From: Ignelater luminosus
Lineage: Eukaryota; Arthropoda; Insecta; Coleoptera; Elateridae
DNA: 64,000 nucleotides
Assembly: GCA_011009095.1 (NCBI GenBank)
Contig: VTPC01091236.1
Location: forward strand, 807,719-871,718
Direction of reading: 5' to 3'
Position numbers and translations under genes: made by a program. Shown piece by piece: positions 21,765-31,640 of this stretch. Numbering within the stretch: the first letter of the stretch is position 1; the number at the start of each line of letters is the position of its first letter. The notes under the pieces are model-generated. The model was not told the origin of the DNA and did no database searches. It worked only from the letters and a program-made list of their open reading frames with translations.

Positions 21765-23975
21765 AAGAAAGTTTTGGTGGAGTTTTGATTTTTGGTACTA
21801 TACGGTATTTTGGGTTGCTAAACACGAATCAGAGGTTTGCCAACAAAAATTGTCTCGGGAAATAGGTTTCTTCCCAAAAAAACGTGTAAAAAACGGACTT
21901 TTTCGGTTTTTTTAAAATAACTCCGAAACTATGCATTTTACGTGGAAATCGATTCTATATAAAACTAAAGAGGATAAAATTTCCTACATTTTATGTATTT
22001 GAGGGTTTTTTCTCCGGTTAATAGTTGATCCGCGAGAGCACCGCGAAGATGGGTGTCGAAAGCCAAAACTCCCAAGAACGGGAATTAAGGCACTGTACGT
22101 AGATTTAACACTAAAACTATCCATTTTACGCAAATGTTGACCATGTATTATATTAACGGTGATGTAATGGACTTTATTTTATGTATTTGAGATCAACAAT
22201 TTCGCTGTTAGCGCGCGTAGAATCGATCAGAAAAAAAATGTCTGGGTGCTACTAAATACTTTATTTACAGATATTGAGAGCTTAAAGTAACATTAGTAGT
22301 AAAAAAGTAAAATTATTTATTTATATTCATTTCCGCCTTCTTCTAGAAGGTCCTGGCTGGTCATCGACATCTGAAACAAAACGCAGATGTATGGAATTAG
22401 TGGGTGTACTTATTACTTCGAATATTGTAAAATATATTTTTTCTTAATAGTAAATATTTCATACCTTCTGGCATGGCATATATTAATCTTCCATTGGGTC
22501 CACTGGTTCAACGGGTGGGCAATCCATTTCCAGCTCGATTTCGCTGTCCAATTTGTCATCTTCGTTTTCACCCACCACTACGTTATTTGTGCAGCCTCCC
22601 TCGCAGTTGAGGCACATGCTGGAGCAGCAAAGCCCTGCCTTCCTGCGCTCACAATTGCGCTGGCAGATCTTCGTACACTTGCAGGATACGAGCTTCAATA
22701 GTGCAGAGGGAGCAGGGGATAGAAGAGTGGTTACAGGCTCAAGGCCAATATTTGTTCTTCCCCATCCCCACTCTTCAGCATTTTTCTCTACCCCCAGCTA
22801 TTACTGCACCTGGTGGTAAACTCTTGCAGAGTGCTGCCGTGCTGCAGCTGCAGATGGTGGTAAACCAGCTATGTTGGAACTGTACTTGAAGGCCGCTTCC
22901 TTGAAGTGAATGTACCTTAGCTGGTTGAGCGTAGGCACATTTGTTCCACTGTATCCATACAGTGAAACGAGGAAACATTCCCTCAGCAGTAGCTACCATC
23001 TCCTGAGTAGCATTTTTCCTTGTCTGAACATTGCTGACGTTGTATCGCACCCGCTCATTGCGTGCAGGAAGAGGATGTTTTCTGCTACCAGTGAACTCAC
23101 AGTATCAAGAGGTGAAAAAGTAGCTGGATGAACGTTTTGCTTTCCAGGTTTTAAGAAGAATACGTTGTCAACCCTACAGAGACCTATCAAAATAACCAAG
23201 AGGTCTACATCCTCCCCAACTACAATTACTGTCTCATTTGATGGAGCCAAGGACAAAGCGATGTTCACAATCAGGGTGTCTGCGTCTTCTTTCGCCTGCT
23301 TCCATTCCAATGCTGCTGATGAGAGCTTCGTAGATATTAAACGAGTCTTGTTTTTGGGTTAGCCTAGAACTTTGGTTTTTTGAATATTGTAGATAACACA
23401 GATTTATGTAAGTAACGCAAAAGTATTACTCTATAAATTATTACTATGTCTAATACAAAATTACGTAATCGACGAAATAGATGTCAATCTACCGAAATAC
23501 GAAAATAAGCTGACCCCTTATAAAAATTGCAAATATTAGGAGTTTTTAAAATACCTAGTTTTGAAAAGGTCTTTTGTATGTCTGGGGGTATCAAATAAAA
23601 ATGCAAGGCCAATTGATACTTTTTATTGCGCGGACTTTTGAGCCTCCGTTGCCCTTTTGGGTAAATTACTTTATATGCTTGAGTTTTAAAATATTTGAAA
23701 AATTATGTCGAACAAAAGAAGACATGAATTTAGGAAAAGTCACGCACAAGTTGTAAAATATATGACTTTATAGAAACATTATACGGAAATGAAGAAACCC
23801 AATAGAAAGATATGGTTTTTATGATGCGATCCTTTTTTTACACGTTTTTTTGGGAAAAAAACCTATTTCCCGAGAAAATTTTTGTTGGCAAACCTCTGAT
23901 TCGTGTTCAGCGACCCAAAATACCGTATAGTACCAAAAATCAAAACTCCTCCAAAACTTTCTTTTATTTGCTCTT
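21765..23975 (-). mobile_element. TIR element with PIN-like ORF, inserted in the CYVCGEF element
   Basis: Inverted arms of about 115-120 bp bound this segment. The left arm at 21765-21885 and right arm at 23850-23970 share AATAAAAGAAAGTTTTGG, TTTTGGTACTATACGGTA, then GAATCAGAGGTTTGCCAAC and CCCAAAAAAACGTGTAAAA. It carries a minus-strand protein remnant (22483-23340). The flanks carry successive parts of one transposon protein, so the segment is an insertion. No clear TSD was read. Confidence 0.65.
22483..23340 (-). pseudogene. PIN/FEN-like C-terminal region of an unclassified transposon protein
   Basis: From about 23310 the minus strand reads AKEDADTLIVNIAL, VIVVGEDVDLLVILIGL and ILFLHAMSGCDTTSAMFRQG. 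These three acidic blocks resemble the metal-binding signatures of PIN/FEN nucleases (xDAD, E-D-x-D-LLxL, GCDxT). A frameshift near 22995 leads to YGYSGTNVPTLNQLRYIHF and ARVYHQVQ, two stops near 22825, then EEWGWGRTNIGLEPVTT and a Cys-rich tail (KLVSCKCTKICQRNCERR, KAGLCCSSMCLNCEGGC) and an acidic end at 22483. The same order of blocks occurs in repeat-associated proteins of many invertebrates. Function is unproven and the nuclease reading is an inference from motif shape. This copy is broken. Confidence 0.65.
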
Positions 23976-24135
23976 TTTGAGCACCTAATGACTGGACTAA
24001 AAAACCTTGCCGACGAGATGTTGACAGCCTCCGTAAAGATACATTATTTACATTCCCATTTGGATTTTTTCCCAGGTAATTTGGGAGCTGTAAGTGATGA
24101 GCATGGGGAACGTTTCCATCCTATGCACACAATTT
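23976..24135 (+). pseudogene. C-terminal continuation of the CYVCGEF transposon protein
   Basis: The plus strand reads LADEMLTASVKIHYLHSHL then DFFPGNLGAVSDEHGERF before a stop near 24136. This is the conserved near-C-terminal block of the family whose N-terminal part is at 21309-21764. The 21765-23975 insertion separates them. Confidence 0.65.
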
Positions 24136-25858
24136 AAAGAATCATAAAAGCCGGAAAGTTACTTTTCTTTTTATCTGTGGATCCTGGTGCCGATATACAC
24201 CGCACCTTTACCATAGGATGAAACGACCACTGCTTTTAACCTCTTCCTAAAAACTGAGTTTCATTATACCTTTCCAACTGTCGTACTTGATCCGCATGAG
24301 TTTCTCTAACAATAAGTTTAATTGTGAAATACTATATGCAAACAACCTATTTGTTACACACATGTAAAACGCATTTAAAATAGCTTACCACCAGGAAGAA
24401 ATAATTTACGGTATAATAAACCAAATCCAAGTGGATATCAATTTACACAGACAACAAAAGCTAATTTTAACATTTTATTTTTACTGAAAATTAGCTGCAG
24501 TTCGCTATCCTAAAAAGCTACACATACGCACACAAATTAAGTAAATGCTCGAACAGTTTTATTTATAGTGCATTAGTATACATTTCCTTGTGCCTGTTTG
24601 TTGTGCGTATTGTTTTGACATCAAAACAGTGCTCCTTTAACTAAGCTTTTATGTTTGTGCAATCCCAAAGATGAATTACTTTAACATGCAGCAAGCGCCA
24701 AATGGTTTCAACAGAGACAATATTCGTATGAACATCTTGATATCTTGTTGTAATGAAAAATGAAGATACAATCTCGTACAGTGATTGGACAGTGTGATTC
24801 TAAGTAGCATCACTAATGTAATTTTGTTTTTGAATAACTTTTAGGACTGTTTTATTGTATAAATTTAAATGAAAATGGAACACCACCCATATCAGAATTG
24901 CTGGAGATAATTAATTATTGTAAATGTTCCTGTTTAAGGCAACCATCTGAACACGCGTGCTAGTGGGGTTACGGGCAACACGATTTATTACTTGAAAAGA
25001 TTGATATACTTTTAAAACTGTTGAAGTTTTATGAATTTATTAAAATTGCACGATGAAATACTAACCGGAATAATTAACTTTTAATAAATAAATTACATTA
25101 TACAATTTATATGTTTACATCCTCTCAAGGAAAAGAATCTTGAACGCAACATTGATATTACTACTTAATTAACCATAAAATAAATAATGCCCTTACAATA
25201 CGGGTAGATAAAGTAAATCTACAGAATGTTTATTAAACCAACTAAAGGTAAACAACAAACGCAAACTGTGGTAACTGAGGCCAGGGGAGATTTACTTTAA
25301 TTAATTCCATGAACTAATTTGCTCAAGTTTAGTCGTTGCAATGTTTTCTATATTAAAGTAGTATCTTTTGTAAATTACGTGCAATATTGCAGTAGGTACC
25401 TACATAATATTTATTTACTGTTTCTAAAATTATGGTTTCCTCTTTTCTTTTCAATTTGTAATATTTTCTCAGAAGAAATTCGAATTTCGTTTTAAATTAA
25501 TTAAATTAATTAAACCTCCATGTCAATTAATTTTGCAAAGTGGAATAAACAACGATGAAAAATCAAAAATAATGAATTTACAAGAAAATTCGAAATTTCG
25601 TATCTCTGAAGATCATCTAGTAATTTTAACCGAATTTACAACTCTTTAAATAGTCCATAATATTATTAAAATGTGAATTTTGGGTATATTTATTGTCGGA
25701 AGCCTCCCTTTTACAATCAATTAATCATCACAACAGAATTTGTTTCCGATTAAAAGAAGATTCCCGGAATTTATTTAGACTACACAATTCTTTTATCAAA
25801 CGCACATACGTTAATGTATTTATGGAAGGGAACATTAAATACATAATTAGCTCAATAA
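24136..25858. other. AT-rich stretch without a recognised gene
   Basis: No coding region, array or TIR pair recognised. A short segment at 25565-25650 (ATTTTAACCGAATTTACA) resembles 27560-27655 (ATTTTAACCGAATTTGCAGC), suggesting a weak dispersed repeat. Confidence 0.35.
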
Positions 25859-25860
25859 TA

Positions 25861-26745
25861 GAGGTCGCTGTGTTCGCTCTCGCACACATAACCTCAAGAT
25901 CTTAAGTGGCACCTCATCACTTATACGTCGTTGGAATCGGAATAACAATAGCCAATCTTTTGGTGAAAACAAAATTGAAATCGGCCTACAATATCAAAGA
26001 TTACAACACAAAATGTTCCGTTTTATTGATGAGTTTAAATCGTTTTAGTTAAGTAAATAGACGCATTTTAATTGTTTTGATACTTATTTCGAATATAAAA
26101 CAAATGAACATAAACATTTTTAATTGAACTATCGATAGAAAGCCAAAACAATAGCCTTGTAAAGAAAGTACCTAACCTACCGACTCACATTAGCAGATCA
26201 ATTCACACTATTCGACTCCAAATAGGTGTAGTAACAGTTGTTCTTCACTCAGAACGGTCACTAAGACAATGAATTGGTCACCTCGATTCAAAGTCACTAC
26301 ACCAAACGTCTCACTATAATAACAAAGGTACGTCATATTTTTTACGTAAATTATCGCATCTCGATTGTTTTAATATGTTCTTTAGATGAAAAACAAGTGC
26401 AACTTTACATGTTCTGGCATTGCATAAGATGAATTGAACTATGGTGAGCTCCTACGTAATTACTTATTTCATGTTGTTCCTTCACTTCTACTTTTACCTT
26501 CTATTGACAGTTCGATTTACAATAATCAATTAGAAATGCCTTCGTTCATGTATTTTGCATCCGAAATAAGCGCCAAAACATTTGGAAACGTTTTGTGCTA
26601 TAACTTTCGATAAAGTAGATTGATTTGAATTTTGTTTTTAATAAGAGATTGCTGTTGTTATTCCCTTTCTAACGATGCATCGCAAGTGTTGGAGTGTCAT
26701 TTAAGATTTTGAGATTATGTGTGCGAGAGCGAACACAAAGACCTC
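25861..26745. mobile_element. Large foldback MITE with TA target-site duplication
   Basis: The ends are near-perfect inverted repeats, GAGGTCGCTGTGTTCGCTCT at 25861 and, on the other strand from 26745, GAGGTCTTTGTGTTCGCTCT, continuing CGCACACATAAYCTCAARAT. TA flanks both (25859-25860 and 26746-26747). Inverted similarity continues inward for some 250-280 bp per side (GGAATAACAAYAGC, AAACAAAATTSAAATC, CTTATTTCGRAT), so much of the 885-bp element can fold back. No ORF is present. Confidence 0.75.
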
Positions 26746-28690
26746 TATAAATCAGTTAATTCTGCATTCTAATGTCTTCCTCAATAAATAGATTGACGTG
26801 TTTTTTTTATTTTGATAACTTCATTTGTTTAGGGGATATCAAGGGTGGACATTTTTAAAATGAACACAGTGTATAGTGTTCCTTTATTATTATTATTATA
26901 CTCGAAGCCGCACAGACACGATGACGCCTCCAGTTCTCGAAATTACAGCACATTTTTTAAAAATAACTTTTGCTATTGTATTGATTCTGTAAATAAGCTT
27001 TACATTTCTACATGGTTTTATTAATTGTTAATTGGTATAAAAAAGTACCTTCTAAAAACGTGTAAAAATTATATTGCACGTCATACGAACCAAAAACTTA
27101 ATAATTATACAAAGTTGCTTCGAAGTACTTTTTGAAGAAAAAAGGGTAGTTGTAGTTGACAGAACAGAACCTTTTTTGGAAACAATTGCTCACACCCACA
27201 TTCTGACAACCCCTATCATAGTATTCGTTTCCAAAGAATAGATTCAATAACGAAAATCACTTTATGTTCAAGCCGAAAAACTAGAGAACGTGCTGTTTTC
27301 CTCGAAAATTAAGAAACTCTTATCGAATCCATTCTAGTTGTTTACCTTACTAATATTATACTTATGGTGAGTAATAAGAGCGCAAGATACCTCTTCCGCA
27401 TGCCTATGAACACCCGAGTTTCCTAATTTATACCATCAAATCCGATTTTCAAGCACGAGGAGTGCTTTTTCGAAAACAAGACGCATTACCCTTTTTACAC
27501 AAATTTACCTTCTCTGTACGGTCGTCAATGTTTCGAGTCTTCGACACGATTGGCGAAAAACCAAAAGTAAGCAATTCACAACAGTTTTCAACATTGCCTA
27601 TCTCCGAAGTTTCGCCGCCCATTTTAACCGAATTTGCAGCATTAATTGCCCAAGAATAACGACGCTAGAAAGGATGGAACGGGAAGGTCACCCCCCCTTG
27701 GTTTTGAGTGTCTTTTTGGAAAGATTTGGAAAGCACATTAATAGCAAAAGATTTGTCTCTCTCTACCCTCAAAGGGGGCCGTATATGCACCGTTTTCAGT
27801 TTTATGCGTTTTCGACCTAGAAGATGACCTCGTAAGAAAAAGTTTATTGGACCTTTTTTGTTTCCTATTCTACCAGCTATTCAAATTGTTAGAACTACGT
27901 TTTTCTAGGACTCCGTATAACTGCTTCAGAAAGGTCTAAAAAAACAAATTACATTCATATTCTTCCAATCGATTCCAAAAGCGGCCGCACGCTGCTAGTA
28001 TCCGTCTAGGCTTGTTGCCTCGGCCATCTTTATTTAGAAAAACATCCAGCTTGATCGGTCTATAGCTTACCGATTTACGCATTCTTTAAGTGGACATCTC
28101 GGCACGCCATTGGAAAAAGTGCGAAACTAACCGATTCGATTCGGTTTTTTATCGCGTAGATAGAAAAACACTCCACTCATTCGGGACTTTTTCGTTTCGT
28201 TTTCACTGGCCAATAATACTCGCAGATCCATGTCGTACGGCGAAACCTAGATGCCCATAACTATCACGGTTTCCGAGCTAAGAGCTAGTTTTGATTTCAC
28301 CTGTTGCGTTCTCTAGCGACCAACTGCAGAAAGTAGAAAATCGGCCTTAACGGCATCAGAAGTTTGAAACTGCCTAGGGCAAAAGACTCTTTGGATAGTC
28401 TACAACACAATGCACTTGCTTTCTGCGTTTACTTCCTGCGCACAGTGTGATTATAGAACCTTATGCTTCTCCAACTTTCCGCAGTGCTGTCAACCCTTAT
28501 TTTTACATTTCGGAAGATTTCTATCTCAGCAATCAGGAGATTTCGCTATAGAATCAGGAGATCTCGCTTTAAAATTAGGAGGCTTTAAAATCTTAAACAA
28601 GAGAAAATCAAGAATTGATATGATATGGTTAAAAACTTAAGATCCATATTGAGAAACTGAGATAACAGCTTATCTTACCCGACAAAATTA
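26746..28690. other. Intergenic, no recognised gene
   Basis: A (TTA)n run lies at 26884-26901. Near 28520-28585 a motif of about 21 nt (AATCAGGAGATYTCGCT) is repeated about three times. The frame at 27462-27659 has no known domain and opens with a non-ATG codon. Nothing else was recognised. Confidence 0.35.
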
Positions 28691-28699
28691 TTAGTTAAT

Positions 28700-29225
28700 T
28701 GTAGACCATAAATTAGAGCCCTGTATGGCCCAAAATTCTCAGACCCGGCCCGAAAAACCTTGGTGATTTCTTGATCGGGCCGATAGGCCCGAATAGCTGG
28801 AGAAGCTCGAACGGTTCGACAGAGAAGCCCGAAGGGCCTAGAAATCTTAAGGCCCAAGAGGCCGGAACGACACGAACAGCCCGACAGACCCGAGAAGCCC
28901 GAAGGGCCGAAAAGTCCAAAGCGTTCGACAATCTTAAATATTCCAAAAGACACGAACGGCCTGACAAACCCTTAAGACATGCCCGAGAAAACTAAACGGC
29001 CCGATAGGCCCGAAGGCCCGAGAAGTACAAAAGTCCTAACAGGCTCGAGTGGCCCGACAACCTCGATAGGTTCGACTGCCCCAACAGCTTAAGAGGCCCA
29101 ACAAGACGGAACGGCCCGATTCACCAAACGTAGGCCTGAAAAGTCCGATAAATTTTCAAATTGAGACCCGGCTCGAACCCGAGCTTTGTCCCGGGCCGTG
29201 TAAAGGGGCGACTAGAAAACCCAAT
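28700..29225 (+). repeat. CCGANAGGY nonanucleotide array, copy 2
   Basis: The leader (CCCTGTATGGCCCAAAATTC, then AGACCCGGCCCGAAAAACC and TTGGTGATTTCTTGATC) is followed by about 40 degenerate 9-nt units such as CCGATAGGC, CCGAGAAGC and CCGAAAAGT. The end carries TTTTCAAATTGAGACCCGG and CCGGGCCGTGTAAAGG. The reverse strand yields collagen-like Gly-X-Y frames purely because 9 is a multiple of 3. Confidence 0.8.
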
Positions 29226-29254
29226 CCGTACAGGCCTCTAACTTACAGATGATG

Positions 29255-29600
29255 TCATTAAATGTCTGAATATTCTGCGGAAAACGCCAAAACTATGCAA
29301 AAAAAATACTCATGCAATATACTCTCAACACTCATAGATACTAAATAACCAAAACTTGAAATTACAAATTTTGTCATTCCATTCGAGACGCAATAATCTG
29401 TGACGCTACGGTGATTGATACAGAAATTAGTTTATAATTTGGAAAGTTGTTAAGTTACAAATTCAAATGTCTAAATATTCTGGGAAAAACGGCGGAAATT
29501 GACTCTAAACGCTAAGTAACTAACAGATTATTAGTTTGGAATTACAAATCTCGTCGTGCACTTTGGGACGCGGAAGAATCTTGAAACCTCCGCTGGTTTA
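29255..29600 (+). repeat. Two satellite-like monomers between the arrays
   Basis: Two successive copies start AAATGTCTGAATATTCTG (29259) and AAATGTCTAAATATTCTG (29467). Each is followed by GGGAAAAACGC-like sequence, CTAAATAACYAA, and GAAATTACAAATYTYGTC, with lengths of about 205 and 135 bp. Related monomers occur at 59355-59530 and, inverted, at 58500-58740. Confidence 0.7.
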
Positions 29601-29604
29601 TAGT

Positions 29605-29805
29605 AAAACCCTGCACAGGCCGAAATTTCCAGGCCCGGCTCGACTCGCGACAAACTGATCGGCCCGACAGACCTGACAAAGAAATCCGAAGGACCAAACA
29701 ATCCAAAAGGCACGACATACCCGACAGACCTGTATGACCTGACAGACCCGAGAAATCCAAACGACCTCATAGACCGAGAAGTCCAAAAGGACCGAGGGTT
29801 CGAGT
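29605..29805 (+). repeat. CCGANAGGY array, copy 3, left part
   Basis: The leader CCCTGCACAGGCCGAAATTT then CCAGGCCCGGCTCGACTCG starts near 29611. Units such as CCGACAGACCTGACAAAG, CCGAGAAAT and CCAAACGAC follow to about 29805. The array is interrupted by a foldback element and units resume at 30213. Confidence 0.75.
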
Positions 29806-30212
29806 TCCGTACTCCTGGATATCGAGGAGAAATTCAAATGGGACATCGATCGCTTTGGCTTGACAAGATCACAATGCCACCAAGTTTAGGTGACGGGAAT
29901 GAACTGTTTAAAAGTTTTGGCCGCCGATTTTGTGAAACGCCTGTTCCACCCATAGACTTGTATTGAAAATGCATTACGGGACCGGTGCTTTTGAACTTCC
30001 ACGAGTTTTAAGATGGGAGTCTATGGGAGGGATACCTAATCCAAACTTAACCTAACCTAATCTAATCTGATCCAATCCAATCCAACCTAGCCTAGCTTGA
30101 CCTCACTTAACCTAACCTAACTTTTGAACCGTTTGTTTCCTGTTGTGATCCTCTCGGCAAGCTCGATTGAATGTACCCCATTCGATTCTCTTCTCGACAT
30201 CCAGGAGTTCGG
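29806..30212. mobile_element. Foldback element with degenerate CCTAA core, inside the array
   Basis: The left arm (TTCGAGTTCCGTACTCCTGG then ATATCGAGGAGA) pairs with the right arm near 30165-30212 (TCTTCTCGACATCCAGGAGT then TCGGAATTC). Between them, 30040-30125 is a tract of AACCTAACCTAAT and CCAATCCAACCTAGCC units resembling a decayed CCTAA telomeric repeat. CCGANAGGY units lie on both sides, so this is an insertion. Confidence 0.6.
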
Positions 30213-30725
30213 AATTCTAATCATTGGAGGTCCGAATGGTACGACAAATAGGAGAAGCCCGAAGGGCTGAGAAATCCAAAAAGCTCGACAGGTGCGAACG
30301 GTCCAAAAGGCGCGAACGGCCCAAGAGACCCTTACGACGGCCCCACAGGCCCAAGAAATCCAAATGGATCGGAACGAAACAAGTTCGAAAGCCCCAACAG
30401 GTTGACGACCAGATAGGGCCGAACTGTCCGACAGGACCGAGAGAAGCCCGAAAGACCGAGAAGTCCATGAAGCCCGAAAGATCCTTATGACCTGACAGGC
30501 CGAAACAGTCCAGCAGACCCTAGAGACCCAAACGGCTGTATAGACCCGATTAGCTCAAAAGGGCCGAGAAATCCGAACGGCACGACAGACTGGAAAAGCC
30601 CGAAGGACCGGAAAATCCAAAAAACTCAACAAGTCCGAATAGGCCGACAGACCCGTATGGCCCTGACAGGACCCAACAACTTTACTGGTGCGACAAGACC
30701 GAACGGCTCGATTGACCGGACAAAT
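30213..30725 (+). repeat. CCGANAGGY array, copy 3, right part
   Basis: About 55 degenerate 9-nt units (CCGAAGGGC, CCGACAGAC, CCGAAAGAC and similar) run without a leader, as expected for the continuation of the array at 29605-29805. It ends with CGATTGACCGGACAAATATT and TCAAATTG, matching the TTTTCAAATTG end of copy 2. Confidence 0.75.
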
Positions 30726-30839
30726 ATTCAAATTGTTCTCTGTTAGTTTCCAGGTAGGCGGTTGCTCGCAATGGTACTGCATTATGAACATTTCTAAACA
30801 TTTGTGAAGTAATTAATTGTACATTGTCCATTATTCATC

Positions 30840-31640
30840 TTGTAGATTTTTTGGAGGTGTTTGGTAAACCTTTTCCTTCAGCAGACTCCAAACGAAAAAA
30901 ATCCAAAGGATTTAAATCAGGGGACCGTGCTGACCACGATATAGGGCCATTATGACCTATTCAATGCTGCGGGAAATCTTCGTTCAACGATTGCTTGACG
31001 TTATAGGTATAACGAGCTGGTGCGCCATCATGCATCCAGATCAGTCCATTTCGTAGATTGAGTGGAAAATCGTCTATCAGTTCGTTAATGAATTGAAAAT
31101 AATTTTCCCCATTCAGGCATTGTAGTAAAACCTGAGGTCCAATAGTGTTACCTGCTAGTATTCCCATACAAACATTTAAAGAGAATCTGACCTGGTTTCT
31201 AGATGGTCTCGTATAAGGCATGTTGTGACAATTAAAAATGACGTCTCTTCATTAGTCCACAATATTTGCTTATAGAAATTTTGGTTTTCGGGTCGATCTG
31301 TCGCAGTAGCCAGCTGCAGCAGTTAATGCGACTTCGATAATCATTAGGTGTTGACGACTGAACAGTACGAAACTGGTACAGATATAAAGAATCTACTTTT
31401 AAAACATGCACGATGGAACTATTAGGAATATTAAATCGGCGAACAACTCCTTTCCTACTACTTCCAGGTTCTTCAGAAACACTTCGTAAAATTTGTTGTT
31501 CTTGTTCGGGGTTAAGACGAGTTCTCCGAGCCAATTGTTTTAATATGGAGTAGTGATTAGTGCACCTGTTAAAGTTTCTAGAATTTAAGAATGATCGATT
31601 TAAGAATAAAACAATAATAACTGCCAACTACTCATTACTT
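30840..31640 (-). pseudogene. Decayed Tc1/mariner-superfamily transposase (minus)
   Basis: The N-terminal piece (about 31620-31400) has RTRLNPEQEQQILRSVSEEP, then GVVRRFNIPNSSIVHVLK, an HTH typical of the long-IS630-like insect group. The first catalytic block reads ILWTNEETSFL near 31255, with Asn where Asp is expected. A frame change gives MGILAGNTIGPQVLL, GENYFQFINEL and GLIWMHDGAPARYTYN (second Asp), then a stop near 30961 and GPISWSARSPDLNPLDFF (third Asp block) near 30910. It is dead by frameshift, stop and lost catalytic Asp. Same broad group as the copy at 8585. Confidence 0.75.

Noticed and set aside
30040-30125. CCTAA tract as a real telomere
   Set aside because: It is short, degenerate and enclosed by inverted arms inside a repeat, so it is interstitial.
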